Assembly: GCF_013032445.1 (NCBI RefSeq)
Contig: NZ_WQCA01000003.1
Span: forward strand, 248,001 to 312,000
DNA length: 64,000 nucleotides
Direction: 5' to 3'
Source of the DNA: Ruegeria arenilitoris
Lineage (GTDB): Bacteria; Pseudomonadota; Alphaproteobacteria; Rhodobacterales; Rhodobacteraceae
Shown here in pieces: positions 1 through 8,535 of the stretch (the stretch's first letter is position 1; every line of letters begins with the position of its first letter). The notes below the pieces were generated by a model. That model worked only from the letters and a program-made list of their open reading frames with translations. It was not told where the DNA came from and searched no databases. Both the position numbers and the translations under genes were made by a program.

Positions 1-32
1 GGCAACTCGAAAAGCAGGTTCAATTCGCATGA
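1..32 (+). CDS. 3' end of an upstream gene (partial)
   Basis: The frame read from base 3 gives QLEKQVQFA and stops at TGA (30-32), overlapping the argE ATG in an ATGA arrangement typical of coupled genes. Only about nine residues are visible, so no function can be given. The inference rests on the open frame and the overlap geometry alone. Confidence 0.3.
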   Translation, partial: QLEKQVQFA

Positions 33-1177
33 CGTCTACACTGGGTATTCTCGATAAGCTGGTTGGCTTCGATACGGTCAGCAAGAACTCGAACCTTGAA
101 CTTGCCGCTTATGTCGAAGAGTTTCTGGAAGCTCGCGGTTTTGCAGTTCATCGCATCACCGATCCCGGTGGCGACAAAACGGGGCTTTATGCGGAAATAG
201 GCCCTGCGGGAGATGGGGTTCTGCTGTCGGCACATACTGATGTCGCCCCAGTCGAAGGCCAAAGCTGGACCAGGGACCCGTTTCGCCTAACGCGCGAAGG
301 AAACCGTGTCTACGGTCGTGGTACCACAGATATGAAAGGCTACGTGGCGTCAGTCATGGCGTTGGCAGACCGGACGGCCGGGGCTGACCTGCGAGAACCA
401 CTCAAGATCGCGCTGTCTTATGACGAGGAGGTTGGGTGCGTCGGCATTCAACACATGCTCGATCGGCTTGCCCCGATGCTGGGTCAACCCCGTGCGTGTT
501 TCGTTGGCGAACCGACTGAAATGCATGTCGCTATCGGGCACAAAGGCAAAGCTGCACTGCGCGCTGTTTGCCACGGTCAAAGCGGGCATTCCGCGCTGGC
601 CCCGAAATTCGTCAATGCGCTGTACCTTGCAACCGATTTTGTAACCGAGTTGCGAGCACTACAAGACGTCTATGCTAAGAGTGGAAACAGCGATCCGGCC
701 TATTCAGTGCCTTATACGACCTTCCACGTGGGTATGCTTTCGGGTGGCAAAGCGCTGAACATTGTTCCCGACCGCGCTGAGTTGACTTTTGAATACCGTC
801 ATCTTGCCTCGGATTATGGCAAAGATATCCTTTCACAGATCCAAGACGCTGCGGTCAGGGTAGGGGCCCGATATCAGACACTAAGCCAAGAAGCGCGCAT
901 TGAGGTCGAACAGTACAACGCCTATCCCGGACTGGATGTTGTCGAGACCGAGGGCGTCATCGCTTACGCCCAGAAACTTGCCCAAAGCAACGTCACTACC
1001 AAGGTCGCGTTTGGCACCGAGGCCGGGTTTTTCAACGAGTTGGGTATTCCAACCGTTGTCTGCGGACCCGGTTCCATGGAGCGCCAAGGGCATAAACCGG
1101 ATGAATACCTTGAAATTGATCAACTGAACGCGTGCGACGCTATGATGGATCGCATCCTCGACGATATCCGCCGCTGA
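29..1177 (+). CDS. argE: acetylornithine deacetylase (ArgE, M20 family)
   Basis: 382 residues, the usual length for ArgE/DapE-type M20 metallopeptidases, which remove the acetyl group from N-acetylornithine in arginine synthesis. The two-zinc site is recognisable: AHTD with His69 and Asp71, Asp101 in RGTTDMKG, the catalytic Glu pair in YDEE (133-134), Glu161 in FVGEPTE and a late GHKPDE histidine. A lid/dimerisation domain lies between about 175 and 290. The ATG at 29 has a modest purine-rich upstream stretch (AGCAGG) and overlaps the stop of an upstream frame. ArgE is favoured over DapE from overall similarity and the GEPTEM motif. Other M20 deacylases of acylated amino acids cannot be excluded. 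Confidence 0.85.
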   Translation: MTSTLGILDKLVGFDTVSKNSNLELAAYVEEFLEARGFAVHRITDPGGDKTGLYAEIGPAGDGVLLSAHTDVAPVEGQSWTRDPFRLTREGNRVYGRGTTDMKGYVASVMALADRTAGADLREPLKIALSYDEEVGCVGIQHMLDRLAPMLGQPRACFVGEPTEMHVAIGHKGKAALRAVCHGQSGHSALAPKFVNALYLATDFVTELRALQDVYAKSGNSDPAYSVPYTTFHVGMLSGGKALNIVPDRAELTFEYRHLASDYGKDILSQIQDAAVRVGARYQTLSQEARIEVEQYNAYPGLDVVETEGVIAYAQKLAQSNVTTKVAFGTEAGFFNELGIPTVVCGPGSMERQGHKPDEYLEIDQLNACDAMMDRILDDIRR

Positions 1178-1202
1178 GGCGCGGACGGTCAAGACAACCG
1201 GC

Positions 1203-1565
1203 TCAGGACGCAATCATGTAGAATTTGCGCAGGGTCCGGGTGATTTCCCATGTACAGGGCGTGCCCTTGGGCATGAAGAGCGTATCGCCTGCGGAAAACG
1301 CCTGCACAGTCCCGTCCGGGCTGGTCAGCTTCACGGAACCCGAGATGACGGTCATCATTTCATCGACAGGATATGCATCGAACACTTCAAGGCTGGGTGC
1401 ACATTCCCAGACACCGGACAGAACCTTGCCGTCGGTGCTTTCGTAGAAACCGCTGATGCGTTCTGTCCGATCTTCCGTGGTGAAATCATCGGTGGAAACG
1501 GCAGAGGACGGAACAAAACCGTTTTCCGGGTGTCCGTCGGGCAAAAGCCGAATAGGCTTGCTCAT
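1203..1565 (-). CDS. cupin domain protein (DUF861-like)
   Basis: 120 residues. The start at 1565 is preceded by a clear AAGGAG ribosome binding site, so the longer upstream frame is not used. The C-terminal half is a single cupin barrel with the DUF861/Cupin_3 pattern (VDEMMTVISGSV, then FSAGDTLFMPKGTPCTWE). Several relatives act on ureidoglycine or ethanolamine-linked substrates, but many are uncharacterised. It lies just downstream of a polyamine-type ABC transporter on the same strand, with a hairpin between them, so a link to metabolism of the imported amine is an inference from context only. Confidence 0.7.
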   Translation of the reverse strand: MSKPIRLLPDGHPENGFVPSSAVSTDDFTTEDRTERISGFYESTDGKVLSGVWECAPSLEVFDAYPVDEMMTVISGSVKLTSPDGTVQAFSAGDTLFMPKGTPCTWEITRTLRKFYMIAS

Positions 1566-1593
1566 GTTTGCGATCTCCTTATGGGGGCGGGTT

Positions 1594-1634
1594 AAGAAAA
1601 GCCCCCCGAACCAGCCAGAGCCAGACCGGAGGGC
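1594..1634 (-). terminator. possible terminator after the polyamine binding-protein gene
   Basis: Read on the minus strand, GCCCTCCG pairs with CGGGGGGC (one wobble) across a loop of about 18 bases, followed by TTTTCTT. It lies between the binding-protein gene and the cupin gene and could reduce readthrough. The long loop makes this moderate evidence only. Confidence 0.4.
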
Positions 1635-1655
1635 CAAAATCCGAAGTGGTTGAGT

Positions 1656-2693
1656 TTACTTCTTCAGGTTGGTCCAGATCTGGTCATAGACGGCCTGGGT
1701 TTCCTCATCACAGACTTCGATGAACACACCCTGGCCTGCATTGGCATGGGGGGTCTTTTCGGGCTGTTCAGCCAATGCCGGATCAAGGAACTCGCTAACA
1801 CCGTTCACACCAGCGTTGTACTGCGCAAAGTTGGACACGGCTGCGATGTTTTCAGGTTCCAACAGGAAATCCATGAAGATTAGCGCGTTCTCGCGGTTGG
1901 GAGCGTCTTTCAGCAGAACGACATTGTCCATCCACGCGATGTAGCCTTGCGTCGGAAAAGCGTATTCCACATTTGCGCCTTCCTCGCGCGCCTTGGCCGA
2001 GAACCCGTCATAGATCTGGCCTACAGCTGCGTCACCGGAAACCAGAACTTCTTTCGCCGTATCCGAATTGAACGATGCCCAGTGCTGCTTCGCTTCTTGC
2101 AGCATGGCGTTCAACGCCTTTAGTTGCTCGCGGTCTGTGGAACACTGCGGGATACCCATGTGCAGCGCGGCCATGGCCATGACTTCGCCTTGGCTGTCCA
2201 GCATGTTTATACGGCCCTGCAACTCGGCCGGTGGGTTGAACAGAATGTCTGTGGTTTGAATGTCGCCTTCATAAGCATCGCGGCTGACCGCAAAGCTAGT
2301 CGAGCCCCACTGATACGGGATCGAGGATTGGCGACCGGGATCAAAACCGGGATCGGCCCATTCGGGCGCGATGTTGCCTTTATTCTTCAACTCTCCGTCA
2401 GCGATGGTGTCCAGCATGCCTTCGCCGGCCATGATCGAAACCATGTAATCGCCCGGCACGGACACATCATAGGTACCGATGCCACCTGCCTTGAGCGAGG
2501 CCAGCATCGCCTCGTTCGAGTCGTAAGTGTCCATAGTGACAGTGATGCCGGTTTCTTCGGTGAACTTGTCCAGCAACTCTTGCGGCATGTACTCGAACCA
2601 GTGGTACAGAACCAGTTCACCTTCGGCTGCTGCAGCGTTTGCGCCAATTGCCAAAGCAAGGGCAGCGACCCCGTTTTTCATCATATATTTCAT
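1656..2693 (-). CDS. polyamine-type ABC transporter substrate-binding protein
   Basis: 345 residues from the ATG at 2693, chosen because GGAGAG lies just upstream and the protein then begins with a short signal peptide (MKYMMKNG, hydrophobic core, cleavage after ANAAAA). The mature protein begins EGELVLYHWFEYMPQELLDKF, the hallmark of the PotD/PotF spermidine/putrescine-binding family. It is the last transporter gene of an operon running ATPase, permease, permease, binding protein. Substrate is inferred from the family; putrescine, spermidine or a related amine cannot be told apart here. Confidence 0.85.
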   Translation of the reverse strand: MKYMMKNGVAALALAIGANAAAAEGELVLYHWFEYMPQELLDKFTEETGITVTMDTYDSNEAMLASLKAGGIGTYDVSVPGDYMVSIMAGEGMLDTIADGELKNKGNIAPEWADPGFDPGRQSSIPYQWGSTSFAVSRDAYEGDIQTTDILFNPPAELQGRINMLDSQGEVMAMAALHMGIPQCSTDREQLKALNAMLQEAKQHWASFNSDTAKEVLVSGDAAVGQIYDGFSAKAREEGANVEYAFPTQGYIAWMDNVVLLKDAPNRENALIFMDFLLEPENIAAVSNFAQYNAGVNGVSEFLDPALAEQPEKTPHANAGQGVFIEVCDEETQAVYDQIWTNLKK

Positions 2694-2712
2694 GTGTCTC
2701 TCCATCTGTTGG

Positions 2713-3522
2713 TTATTTTGTGTTGTCAGATTTGCTGACGAAATAGCTGATCGTGACCATGACGATGGACACACTCAGCAACATGGTCGAAATCGCCATG
2801 ATATTCGGTTTGATCCCTTGCTTGACCGAGCCAAAGATCGCCGTGGGCAAGGTCTCGACCCCCGCACCCTTCACGAAGTTGGTGATGATGAAGTCATCCA
2901 GGCTAACGATGAAGGCCAGCAGAAAACCCGAGATGATGCCTGGCATCATTAGTGGCAGCAGGATCTTGGTAAAGGCTTGCCGTTTTGTGGCGTAGAGGTC
3001 CAGTGCAGCTTGTTCATAACTGTCTTCGATCCCTTGCATTCGGGCCGAGATAGGCAGGTAGGCGAAGGGAATACAGAAGGCGATATGGGCCAGCAGGATG
3101 GTCAGAAGCCCACGCTCGAACCCGATCGAATTGAAGAAGATCAGAGTCGCGACCGCCAAAACAATCTCGGGCACCATCAGCGGTAAGCTGATCAGACCGA
3201 ACGATAGCGTACGAAAGCGGAATTTGCCGCCTCGTACCATGCCTGTAGCAGCCAGAGTGGCAATAGCCGTCGCCGTGGTTGCAGCGATGATCGCGATGAT
3301 AAAGCTGTTTTTGGCAGCCGTTTTGAACTTACCGCTTTCCGGCCCGGTGAAGACATCCGCATACCAACGCAGCGAAACACCTTCCCAGTTGGTCAATGAT
3401 TGCGAAGCGTTGAAGCTGTAGATCGTGACGACGACCAGCGGAGCATAGAGAATGACCAGGCAGAGCAGAGTGATCCCTTTGAAGCCTGTGTACGCCTTTA
3501 TGTCGAATTGCTTGCTTGCCAT
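2713..3522 (-). CDS. polyamine-type ABC transporter permease (PotC-like)
   Basis: 269 residues with about six membrane segments. The EAA cytoplasmic loop that contacts the ATPase is visible as [15 protein letters not shown]...[10 protein letters not shown] around residues 165-195. It belongs to the inner-membrane permease family of PotC/PotI. It starts three bases after the upstream permease stop and is followed closely by the binding-protein gene, so the four transporter genes form one transcription unit. Confidence 0.85.
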   Translation of the reverse strand: MASKQFDIKAYTGFKGITLLCLVILYAPLVVVTIYSFNASQSLTNWEGVSLRWYADVFTGPESGKFKTAAKNSFIIAIIAATTATAIATLAATGMVRGGKFRFRTLSFGLISLPLMVPEIVLAVATLIFFNSIGFERGLLTILLAHIAFCIPFAYLPISARMQGIEDSYEQAALDLYATKRQAFTKILLPLMMPGIISGFLLAFIVSLDDFIITNFVKGAGVETLPTAIFGSVKQGIKPNIMAISTMLLSVSIVMVTISYFVSKSDNTK

Positions 3523-3525
3523 CGG

Positions 3526-4455
3526 TCAGCCCCCCGCCTTGTCGGCTTTGGCCTGCTGACGGGCCGAGAACATCAGAATGATCAAAACCATTGTCAGCAG
3601 GATCATCGAGGCGGCTGCGCCAAACGGCCAGTTGCCTGCATTGCCCTTGAACTGTTCCTCAATCAGCGAGCCGATCATGAAGTTCTTTGCACCACCCAAA
3701 AGATCGGGTGCAAGGAAAGATCCCATCGACGGAACAAATACCAGAATACAGCCCGCAAAGACGCCCGGTTTGACCGCAGGAAGCAGCACGCGGCGCAAGG
3801 TGGTCCATTTTGACGCGTAGAGGTCGGCCGCAGCTTCGGACAGGGCGAAATTATACCTCTCAACAGCTGCATAGATCGGCAACACCATGAAGGGCAGGTA
3901 GGAATAGAACAGGCCCAGCTGAACCGCAAAGTTGGTGTTGACGATATGCAGTGGACTGTCGATTAAGCCGATATTCATCAGAAAATCATTCAACGGCCCT
4001 TGATCGCGCAGAAGGAACTTCATTGACACGGTCCGGATCAGCAGGTTCACCCAATAGGGGATAGTGATCAGGAACACCCAAACCGGACGCATATTCTCGG
4101 ATCGGGTGGCGATGAAATAGGCCGTTGGAAAGCCGATCACGAGGCTTAGCAGTGTGGCAGCAGCAGCCTGCCAGATTGAGCGCCAGAAAATCGTGATATA
4201 GGTCCATTCGATCTTAGGGGGATCGTCGCCGAATAATCCTCGGTCAAAGAAGAACTGATCGTAAGCCGCCAGAGAGAACTCCCAGATCACACCGCCCCGG
4301 AACTCTTTCGTCAGGAAGGAGTAGATCAGCATCATGATCACTGGCGCCAGAACCAGAATGGCCAGCGTCACCCATGCGGGTAGAAGGAGCCAAGTACGCG
4401 CCTCTTTATACGTATCTGTCGTTGCGCTGCCGCCGCTTGCTGCACCCGCTGCCAT
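3526..4455 (-). CDS. polyamine-type ABC transporter permease (PotB-like)
   Basis: 309 residues with a hydrophilic N-terminal tail of about 20 residues and six predicted membrane segments. The EAA motif SEAAADLYASKWTTLRRVLLP sits in the last cytoplasmic loop. It pairs with the following PotC-like permease to form the heterodimeric channel. Its ATG overlaps the ATPase stop codon by one base (TGATG), indicating translational coupling. Confidence 0.85.
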   Translation of the reverse strand: MAAGAASGGSATTDTYKEARTWLLLPAWVTLAILVLAPVIMMLIYSFLTKEFRGGVIWEFSLAAYDQFFFDRGLFGDDPPKIEWTYITIFWRSIWQAAAATLLSLVIGFPTAYFIATRSENMRPVWVFLITIPYWVNLLIRTVSMKFLLRDQGPLNDFLMNIGLIDSPLHIVNTNFAVQLGLFYSYLPFMVLPIYAAVERYNFALSEAAADLYASKWTTLRRVLLPAVKPGVFAGCILVFVPSMGSFLAPDLLGGAKNFMIGSLIEEQFKGNAGNWPFGAAASMILLTMVLIILMFSARQQAKADKAGG

Positions 4456-5546
4456 CAGTCGACCAGGAGGCGACCAGCCCCCAGCTCCATGTTGACGTAC
4501 ATCTCGGTGCCTGGCTCAAAAATCCGCTTATTACCGCGGTCTGAATTTGAGGTGCGCACGACAAAGTCCGGACCGTCCTGCAAATCCACGATGGTTGTTA
4601 TATCTGTGCCGACAAAGATGTTCTCTTTGATGCGCCCTTTCAGGCTTTCGGTTTCTGCAGGGGTGTCCGACATATACAGCCGCTCTGGCCGGATCGACAT
4701 GTGAACTTTGGAGCCGACGCCAATTCCCTCGACCGAATTGCAAGTCAACTCATGCCCCCCGCCCAAGTGGCAGGTCGCACGACCATTCGAAATTCCGTCA
4801 ACGGAAACCTCCAACAGGTTGGTCTCGCCAATAAAATCAGCCACGAACATGTTGTGTGGACGCTCGTAGATGTCCGTAGGAGACCCCAATTGCTGCATCT
4901 CGCCAGCCGACATAACCGCGATGCGGTCGGACATGGTCAGGGCTTCTTCCTGATCGTGAGTGACGAAGATAAAGGTAATCCCCGTTTCGCGCTGCAGGTG
5001 CTTCAATTCAAGCTGCATGGCCTTGCGGAGCTTCAAGTCCAGTGCAGACAAGGGTTCATCCAGCAGCAGAACCTTGGGCTGTGGCGCCAAGGCGCGAGCC
5101 AATGCGACACGTTGTTGCTGACCACCTGACAACTGACTGGGCTTGCGCGCAGAGAACTGAGAGAGCTGCACTAATTCCAGCATCTCGCCCGCCTTCTTGC
5201 GCGCATCAGATTTAGAGGCCCCGCGCATTTCCAGCCCGAACGCCACATTATCCAGAATGGTCATATGCGGAAACAGGGCATAGTTCTGGAAAACCGTGTT
5301 CACAGGACGCTTGTTGGGCGGCAGATTTTCGATCTCATCGCCATAAAGGTAGATCGCCCCCTCGGTGACGGCTTCAAACCCGGCGATCATTCTAAGCAGA
5401 GTGGTCTTACCGCAGCCAGACGGGCCCAGAAGAGTAAAGAACTCATTGTCCATGATCGACAGCGAGATCTTCTTGAGTGCGGTAAAATCGCCGTAGCGTT
5501 TCACCGCATCCCGCACGTCAATCGCGATATTTTCTTTGTCAGACAA
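4455..5546 (-). CDS. polyamine-type ABC transporter ATP-binding protein (PotA-like)
   Basis: The proposed start is TTG at 5546 because AGGAGG lies five bases upstream, giving 363 residues. A longer in-frame reading to 5624 exists but lacks such a site. The protein has Walker A (GPSGCGKT), signature LSGGQQQR, Walker B (VLLLDEP), a switch His (VTHDQEEAL) and a C-terminal TOBE domain (about residues 275-355). It energises uptake by the two downstream permeases. As first gene of the operon it lies next to an AT-rich upstream region containing a perfect 17-bp dyad. Confidence 0.85.
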   Translation of the reverse strand: MSDKENIAIDVRDAVKRYGDFTALKKISLSIMDNEFFTLLGPSGCGKTTLLRMIAGFEAVTEGAIYLYGDEIENLPPNKRPVNTVFQNYALFPHMTILDNVAFGLEMRGASKSDARKKAGEMLELVQLSQFSARKPSQLSGGQQQRVALARALAPQPKVLLLDEPLSALDLKLRKAMQLELKHLQRETGITFIFVTHDQEEALTMSDRIAVMSAGEMQQLGSPTDIYERPHNMFVADFIGETNLLEVSVDGISNGRATCHLGGGHELTCNSVEGIGVGSKVHMSIRPERLYMSDTPAETESLKGRIKENIFVGTDITTIVDLQDGPDFVVRTSNSDRGNKRIFEPGTEMYVNMELGAGRLLVD

Positions 5547-5916
5547 TTGCGCCTCCTGAGCACCGCGAAATTCCATTCGGGTATATACGGGCTGCGCTAC
5601 CGTCCTAAGAACTGACTTCCTCACTAAACATTAGGATTTGCCTAATCATTAATTTTATTGGCATAATATCAAAGTGTTATAGCGGTTATGCAAACTTTTT
5701 CAGCAAAAAGAAAAGCCTACCATATGTGTAGGAACCACGATCTCGATTACTTATAGTGATACGGGTGATAAGGAGGTTGGCCAAGAACCGATGCTTGGTT
5801 TCTTGTTGTTGCAGTATGTCTTAATTTCGTAGTTGCATGCCTCCCAGCTTGCGCTGAGCATTTGAAGAAGTGTGATTGGTGGGTTCGTATAGTCGAATCT
5901 GGGAGAAAAAGTGTGA
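5547..5916. other. intergenic region, upstream of the transport operon
   Basis: No convincing gene is seen. The left part is AT-rich and should contain the minus-strand promoter of the transporter operon. The right part has no recognisable reading frame and grades into the integrase remnant, so it may be debris of a lost element. Confidence 0.5.
5630..5646. promoter_or_regulatory. candidate operator upstream of polyamine transport operon
   Basis: ATTAGG and CCTAAT form a perfect inverted repeat with a five-base spacer, about 85 bases upstream of the ATPase start in an AT-rich segment (5620-5720) where the operon promoter should lie. Short perfect dyads in such places are usually sites for dimeric regulators. 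No regulator gene adjoins it, so the protein is unknown. Confidence 0.4.
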
Positions 5917-6228
5917 GAAAACTCTCTTTTGAAAATCCCAAAGTCGAACAGGTCTACCTTTGTGTTCTGGAGCTACCATGATCACGGCTACTTTAAGGAC
6001 GCATCCAACCTGTTTGGGGAATATGGTGAAGAAACAGGGTTCGAAGAAAGGCTTCACGATATCCGGCACAAGTTCGCAAGCGAACACCCGAGGGAAGGAT
6101 GGAGCATCTACAGGGGCAACCGATACATAGGTCACACCTCTGTCAAAACGACCGAGAAATACTACTTTCGACATCTGGATCAGAAACAACAGGACGTTTG
6201 TCTGTCGGATGGTGACAACGGGTTTTGA
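5917..6228 (+). pseudogene. tyrosine recombinase (phage-type integrase) C-terminal remnant
   Basis: The open frame begins right after a TGA at 5914 and encodes about 103 residues. The segment LHDIRHKFASEH, then IGHTSVKTTEKYY, is the C-terminal catalytic signature of tyrosine recombinases: the H-x-x-R box, the GH box and the nucleophilic Tyr region. The N-terminal arm and core-binding domains and the first catalytic Arg are missing, and no good start or ribosome site is seen, so it cannot be an active integrase. Its place next to the 3' side of tRNA-Ser is what is expected of a decayed genomic island that once used that tRNA as attachment site. Confidence 0.75.
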
Positions 6229-6471
6229 CCCGAAAATTGGAGGTACTGGCAAACGGGTCTCGCAGGAATGCAAGGCCCATTTTTTGCACTGCGAACCTCG
6301 ACTGGCGAGGGGACTAAGTGGAGGAATTTGATCCCGATCTCGGCATAGTCGGTGCAATCGGAGCATCAAATCTCGGCATAGTTATGCCGACTCTTGAGGA
6401 AAAGGAGCTTTGGCGCGCACTTTGACACCGAATCTCTATAGTTGTAAAAACTATTATTTTTAAGATTTTAG
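6229..6471. repeat. non-coding spacer with short direct and inverted repeats
   Basis: No gene is seen. A 13-base unit ATCTCGGCATAGT occurs twice as a direct repeat (6337-6349 and 6370-6382). The second copy forms part of a perfect palindrome CGGCATA-GT-TATGCCG (6374-6389). These could be recombinase or excisionase arm sites of the lost element or simple chance structure. Confidence 0.35.
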
Positions 6472-6561
6472 TGGCGGAGAGACAGGGATTCGAACCCTGG
6501 GTGGGCTTGCACCCACAACGGTTTTCGAGACCGCCCCGTTCGACCACTCCGGCACCTCTCC
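6472..6561 (-). tRNA. tRNA-Ser (anticodon CGA)
   Basis: Reading the minus strand from 6561, acceptor GGAGAGG pairs with TCTCTCC. The anticodon loop CTCGAAA carries CGA (reads UCG). There is a long variable arm typical of class II serine tRNAs, then the T-arm GGTTCGAATCC. Discriminator G is at 6475 and the CCA tail is encoded at 6472-6474. An integrase remnant lies beyond its 3' end. Confidence 0.95.
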
Positions 6562-6684
6562 GCGGGGGTCTGTGAGGGGGGGATTTAGTGAGGAACGCGC
6601 GAGGGTGCAAGCAGAAAATTCCCGAAATTCACCAACGCGGGATTTTCCATTGCCAGATGGCATAAAACGCCTAGGCTTCTGGGT

Positions 6685-7527
6685 ATGACTTGTCACCTTC
6701 GCCGCATCGCACTTTTGTTTGTTCCGTTGATCCTTGCGCTTGCAACGGTTCCCCAATCCACCTTCGCCGCCGGGCGCGACCGGATCGAGGCATTTCTAAC
6801 CACAACCGGCTTCGACGTAGCGCTTGAGAGCATTGCGCTCTCGTCGGCCTCGGCACCTCGGATGCTGGGAATCGATCCCGACGGATTCGGTGCCGACTGG
6901 ACGCGGCTGACCGAAGAAGTTTTCGATACGGATGACATGCACGAAATTGCGGTGTCTATTCTGGAACAAACATTGAGTGATGATGCCCTGAACCATGCCG
7001 TTGAATTCTATGCCTCGGATCTTGGGCAACGGCTGGTCGAGGCAGAAAACGCGTCTCATATGACTAAGGACGATGACGCCAAGCAGCAGGAAGGTCAGGA
7101 AATCGTTTCAGACCTGATCAAGGATGGCTCCAAGCGGGTTGAACACCTCAAACGCATGAACTCTGCCATTGATTCCAGCGGGACTGCATTGCGCGCACTT
7201 CAGGAAATCCAGTTGAGGTTCTTATTGGCTGCCAGCGCATCTGGCGTGATTGATCTGCAATTGGGCGCAGATGATCTGCGCCAAATGATGAAGCAGAACG
7301 AAACCAGTATGCGACAAGCTCTGCAATTGTCCGCGCTTGCGGGGGCTGCGTACACCTATCAGGACTTTTCTGACGCGGATGTCATCGCCTATGCCGAAGC
7401 CTTGGAACAGCCGCTGATGCAGGAAGTGTATGAGCTTCTCAATGCGGTTCAGTATGAAATCATGGCGATGAAATTCGAAATATTGGCCGTCCGGATGGCA
7501 GATTTGCACCCAGCGCAGGACATCTGA
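6685..7527 (+). CDS. DUF2059 family exported protein (first of tandem pair)
   Basis: 280 residues with an N-terminal signal peptide (about residues 1-28, ending TFAA). The rest is helical and acidic, with the DUF2059-like pattern of a conserved segment around 85-115 (SDDALNHAVEFYASDLGQRLVEAE). The function of the family is unknown; members are periplasmic. Its stop overlaps the ATG of the next gene, a paralogue, so the two are co-translated. The start has only a weak ribosome site. Confidence 0.7.
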   Translation: MTCHLRRIALLFVPLILALATVPQSTFAAGRDRIEAFLTTTGFDVALESIALSSASAPRMLGIDPDGFGADWTRLTEEVFDTDDMHEIAVSILEQTLSDDALNHAVEFYASDLGQRLVEAENASHMTKDDDAKQQEGQEIVSDLIKDGSKRVEHLKRMNSAIDSSGTALRALQEIQLRFLLAASASGVIDLQLGADDLRQMMKQNETSMRQALQLSALAGAAYTYQDFSDADVIAYAEALEQPLMQEVYELLNAVQYEIMAMKFEILAVRMADLHPAQDI

Positions 7528-8327
7528 TGCGACTGATTTGGGCCTCTGCCGCTCTGTTTCTATGGACCGTGCAAGTGCAGGCCGAGGAAAAGGTCGAGCG
7601 CCTACTGCAAGCTTTGCAACTGGATGAGTTCATCGAGATTTTGCAGGATGAGGGCGGCACGATGGGCCAGACCCTGCAGGAGTCATTTCTGGACAACATG
7701 GGCGGCCCAGTATTTCAGGAGCAAGTTGCCCGAATTTACGACGCCGATAGAATGCGCAATCAAGTTGCCGAGGTTTTCGATCAAACACTTTCCGAGACTG
7801 ATCTGGACCGCGCCATTCTGTTTTTTGAAAGTGACTTGGGTCAGACTATCGTTTCGCTTGAACTTACGGCACGCATAGCGCTGGCCGACGAGACCATAGA
7901 AGACATGGCAGAAGAGGCATATTTAAACAGTGACCGCGATTCTGAACTATATCGTCTGGTTGAGGAGTATATTGAGGTCAACAATCTGATTGATGAAAAC
8001 GTTCAGAACACCATCAGCGCGGACTACAACTTTTTCCGCGGGATGAACCTTGACGCAAGCGTGGACGACACCGAGCTTCTGGCCCAACTATTGACGCAAA
8101 AGGACAGTATGACAGAAGAAACCCGGACGTGGTTGTATTCCTTCTTTCTGCTGGCCTATCAGCCGCTGACCGACGCCCAAATGCGCGAGAACATCGCATT
8201 CTCACGCACTACGACGGGCAGGGCGGTCAATGATGCCCTGTTCGAGAGCTTTGACTGGATGTTCGACACGATCTATTTTCAACTGGGCGAGGCGGTCGCA
8301 CAGGTTTTGAAAGGGTCCGACCTGTAG
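7527..8327 (+). CDS. DUF2059 family exported protein (second of tandem pair)
   Basis: 266 residues with a signal peptide ending about residue 18 (VQAEEK). It repeats the architecture of the preceding protein, including SETDLDRAILFFESDLGQTIVSLE, which aligns with the segment in its neighbour. The one-base overlap with the upstream stop (TGATG) indicates translational coupling. A tandem duplication is the simplest origin. Function is not recognised; the two may form a periplasmic hetero-oligomer, which is inference. Confidence 0.7.
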   Translation: MRLIWASAALFLWTVQVQAEEKVERLLQALQLDEFIEILQDEGGTMGQTLQESFLDNMGGPVFQEQVARIYDADRMRNQVAEVFDQTLSETDLDRAILFFESDLGQTIVSLELTARIALADETIEDMAEEAYLNSDRDSELYRLVEEYIEVNNLIDENVQNTISADYNFFRGMNLDASVDDTELLAQLLTQKDSMTEETRTWLYSFFLLAYQPLTDAQMRENIAFSRTTTGRAVNDALFESFDWMFDTIYFQLGEAVAQVLKGSDL

Positions 8328-8341
8328 ACCTGCTTTTGATG

Positions 8342-8370
8342 TTGACTTTCCTCCGCAATCTATGGATAAG
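8342..8370 (+). promoter_or_regulatory. candidate promoter of rplU-rpmA
   Basis: TTGACT (8342-8347), 17-base spacer, GATAAG (8365-8370) matches a housekeeping sigma promoter. It would give a leader of about 160 bases before rplU. The leader has an open in-frame extension but no start with a better ribosome site than the one used. Confidence 0.5.
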
Positions 8371-8535
8371 CGCGCATCCCGGCCGGTTTTCCGCGCCGGG
8401 TCTCGTTATTATTGACCCATAGGGAGTTTCCCAAGGGTCGTCACACAGCCCGAAAAGGGCGCGCTGTTCGAGGTGGCTGAGGCCGAAAACGCCCGAAAGG
8501 GGACCACAGAACGCGGGTATGAAAAGGAAAGACGC

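Noticed and set aside
6036..6046. An 11-base match to the tRNA-Ser T-arm (CAGGGTTCGAA) inside the integrase remnant, as a possible att site
   Set aside because: It is in inverted, not direct, orientation to the tRNA copy, is only 11 bases, and is explained by the conserved codons for TGFE.
8473..8535. In-frame N-terminal extension of L21 from the 5' leader
   Set aside because: L21 starts at [14 protein letters not shown] with a ribosome site; the extension is not seen in the family and is leader sequence.
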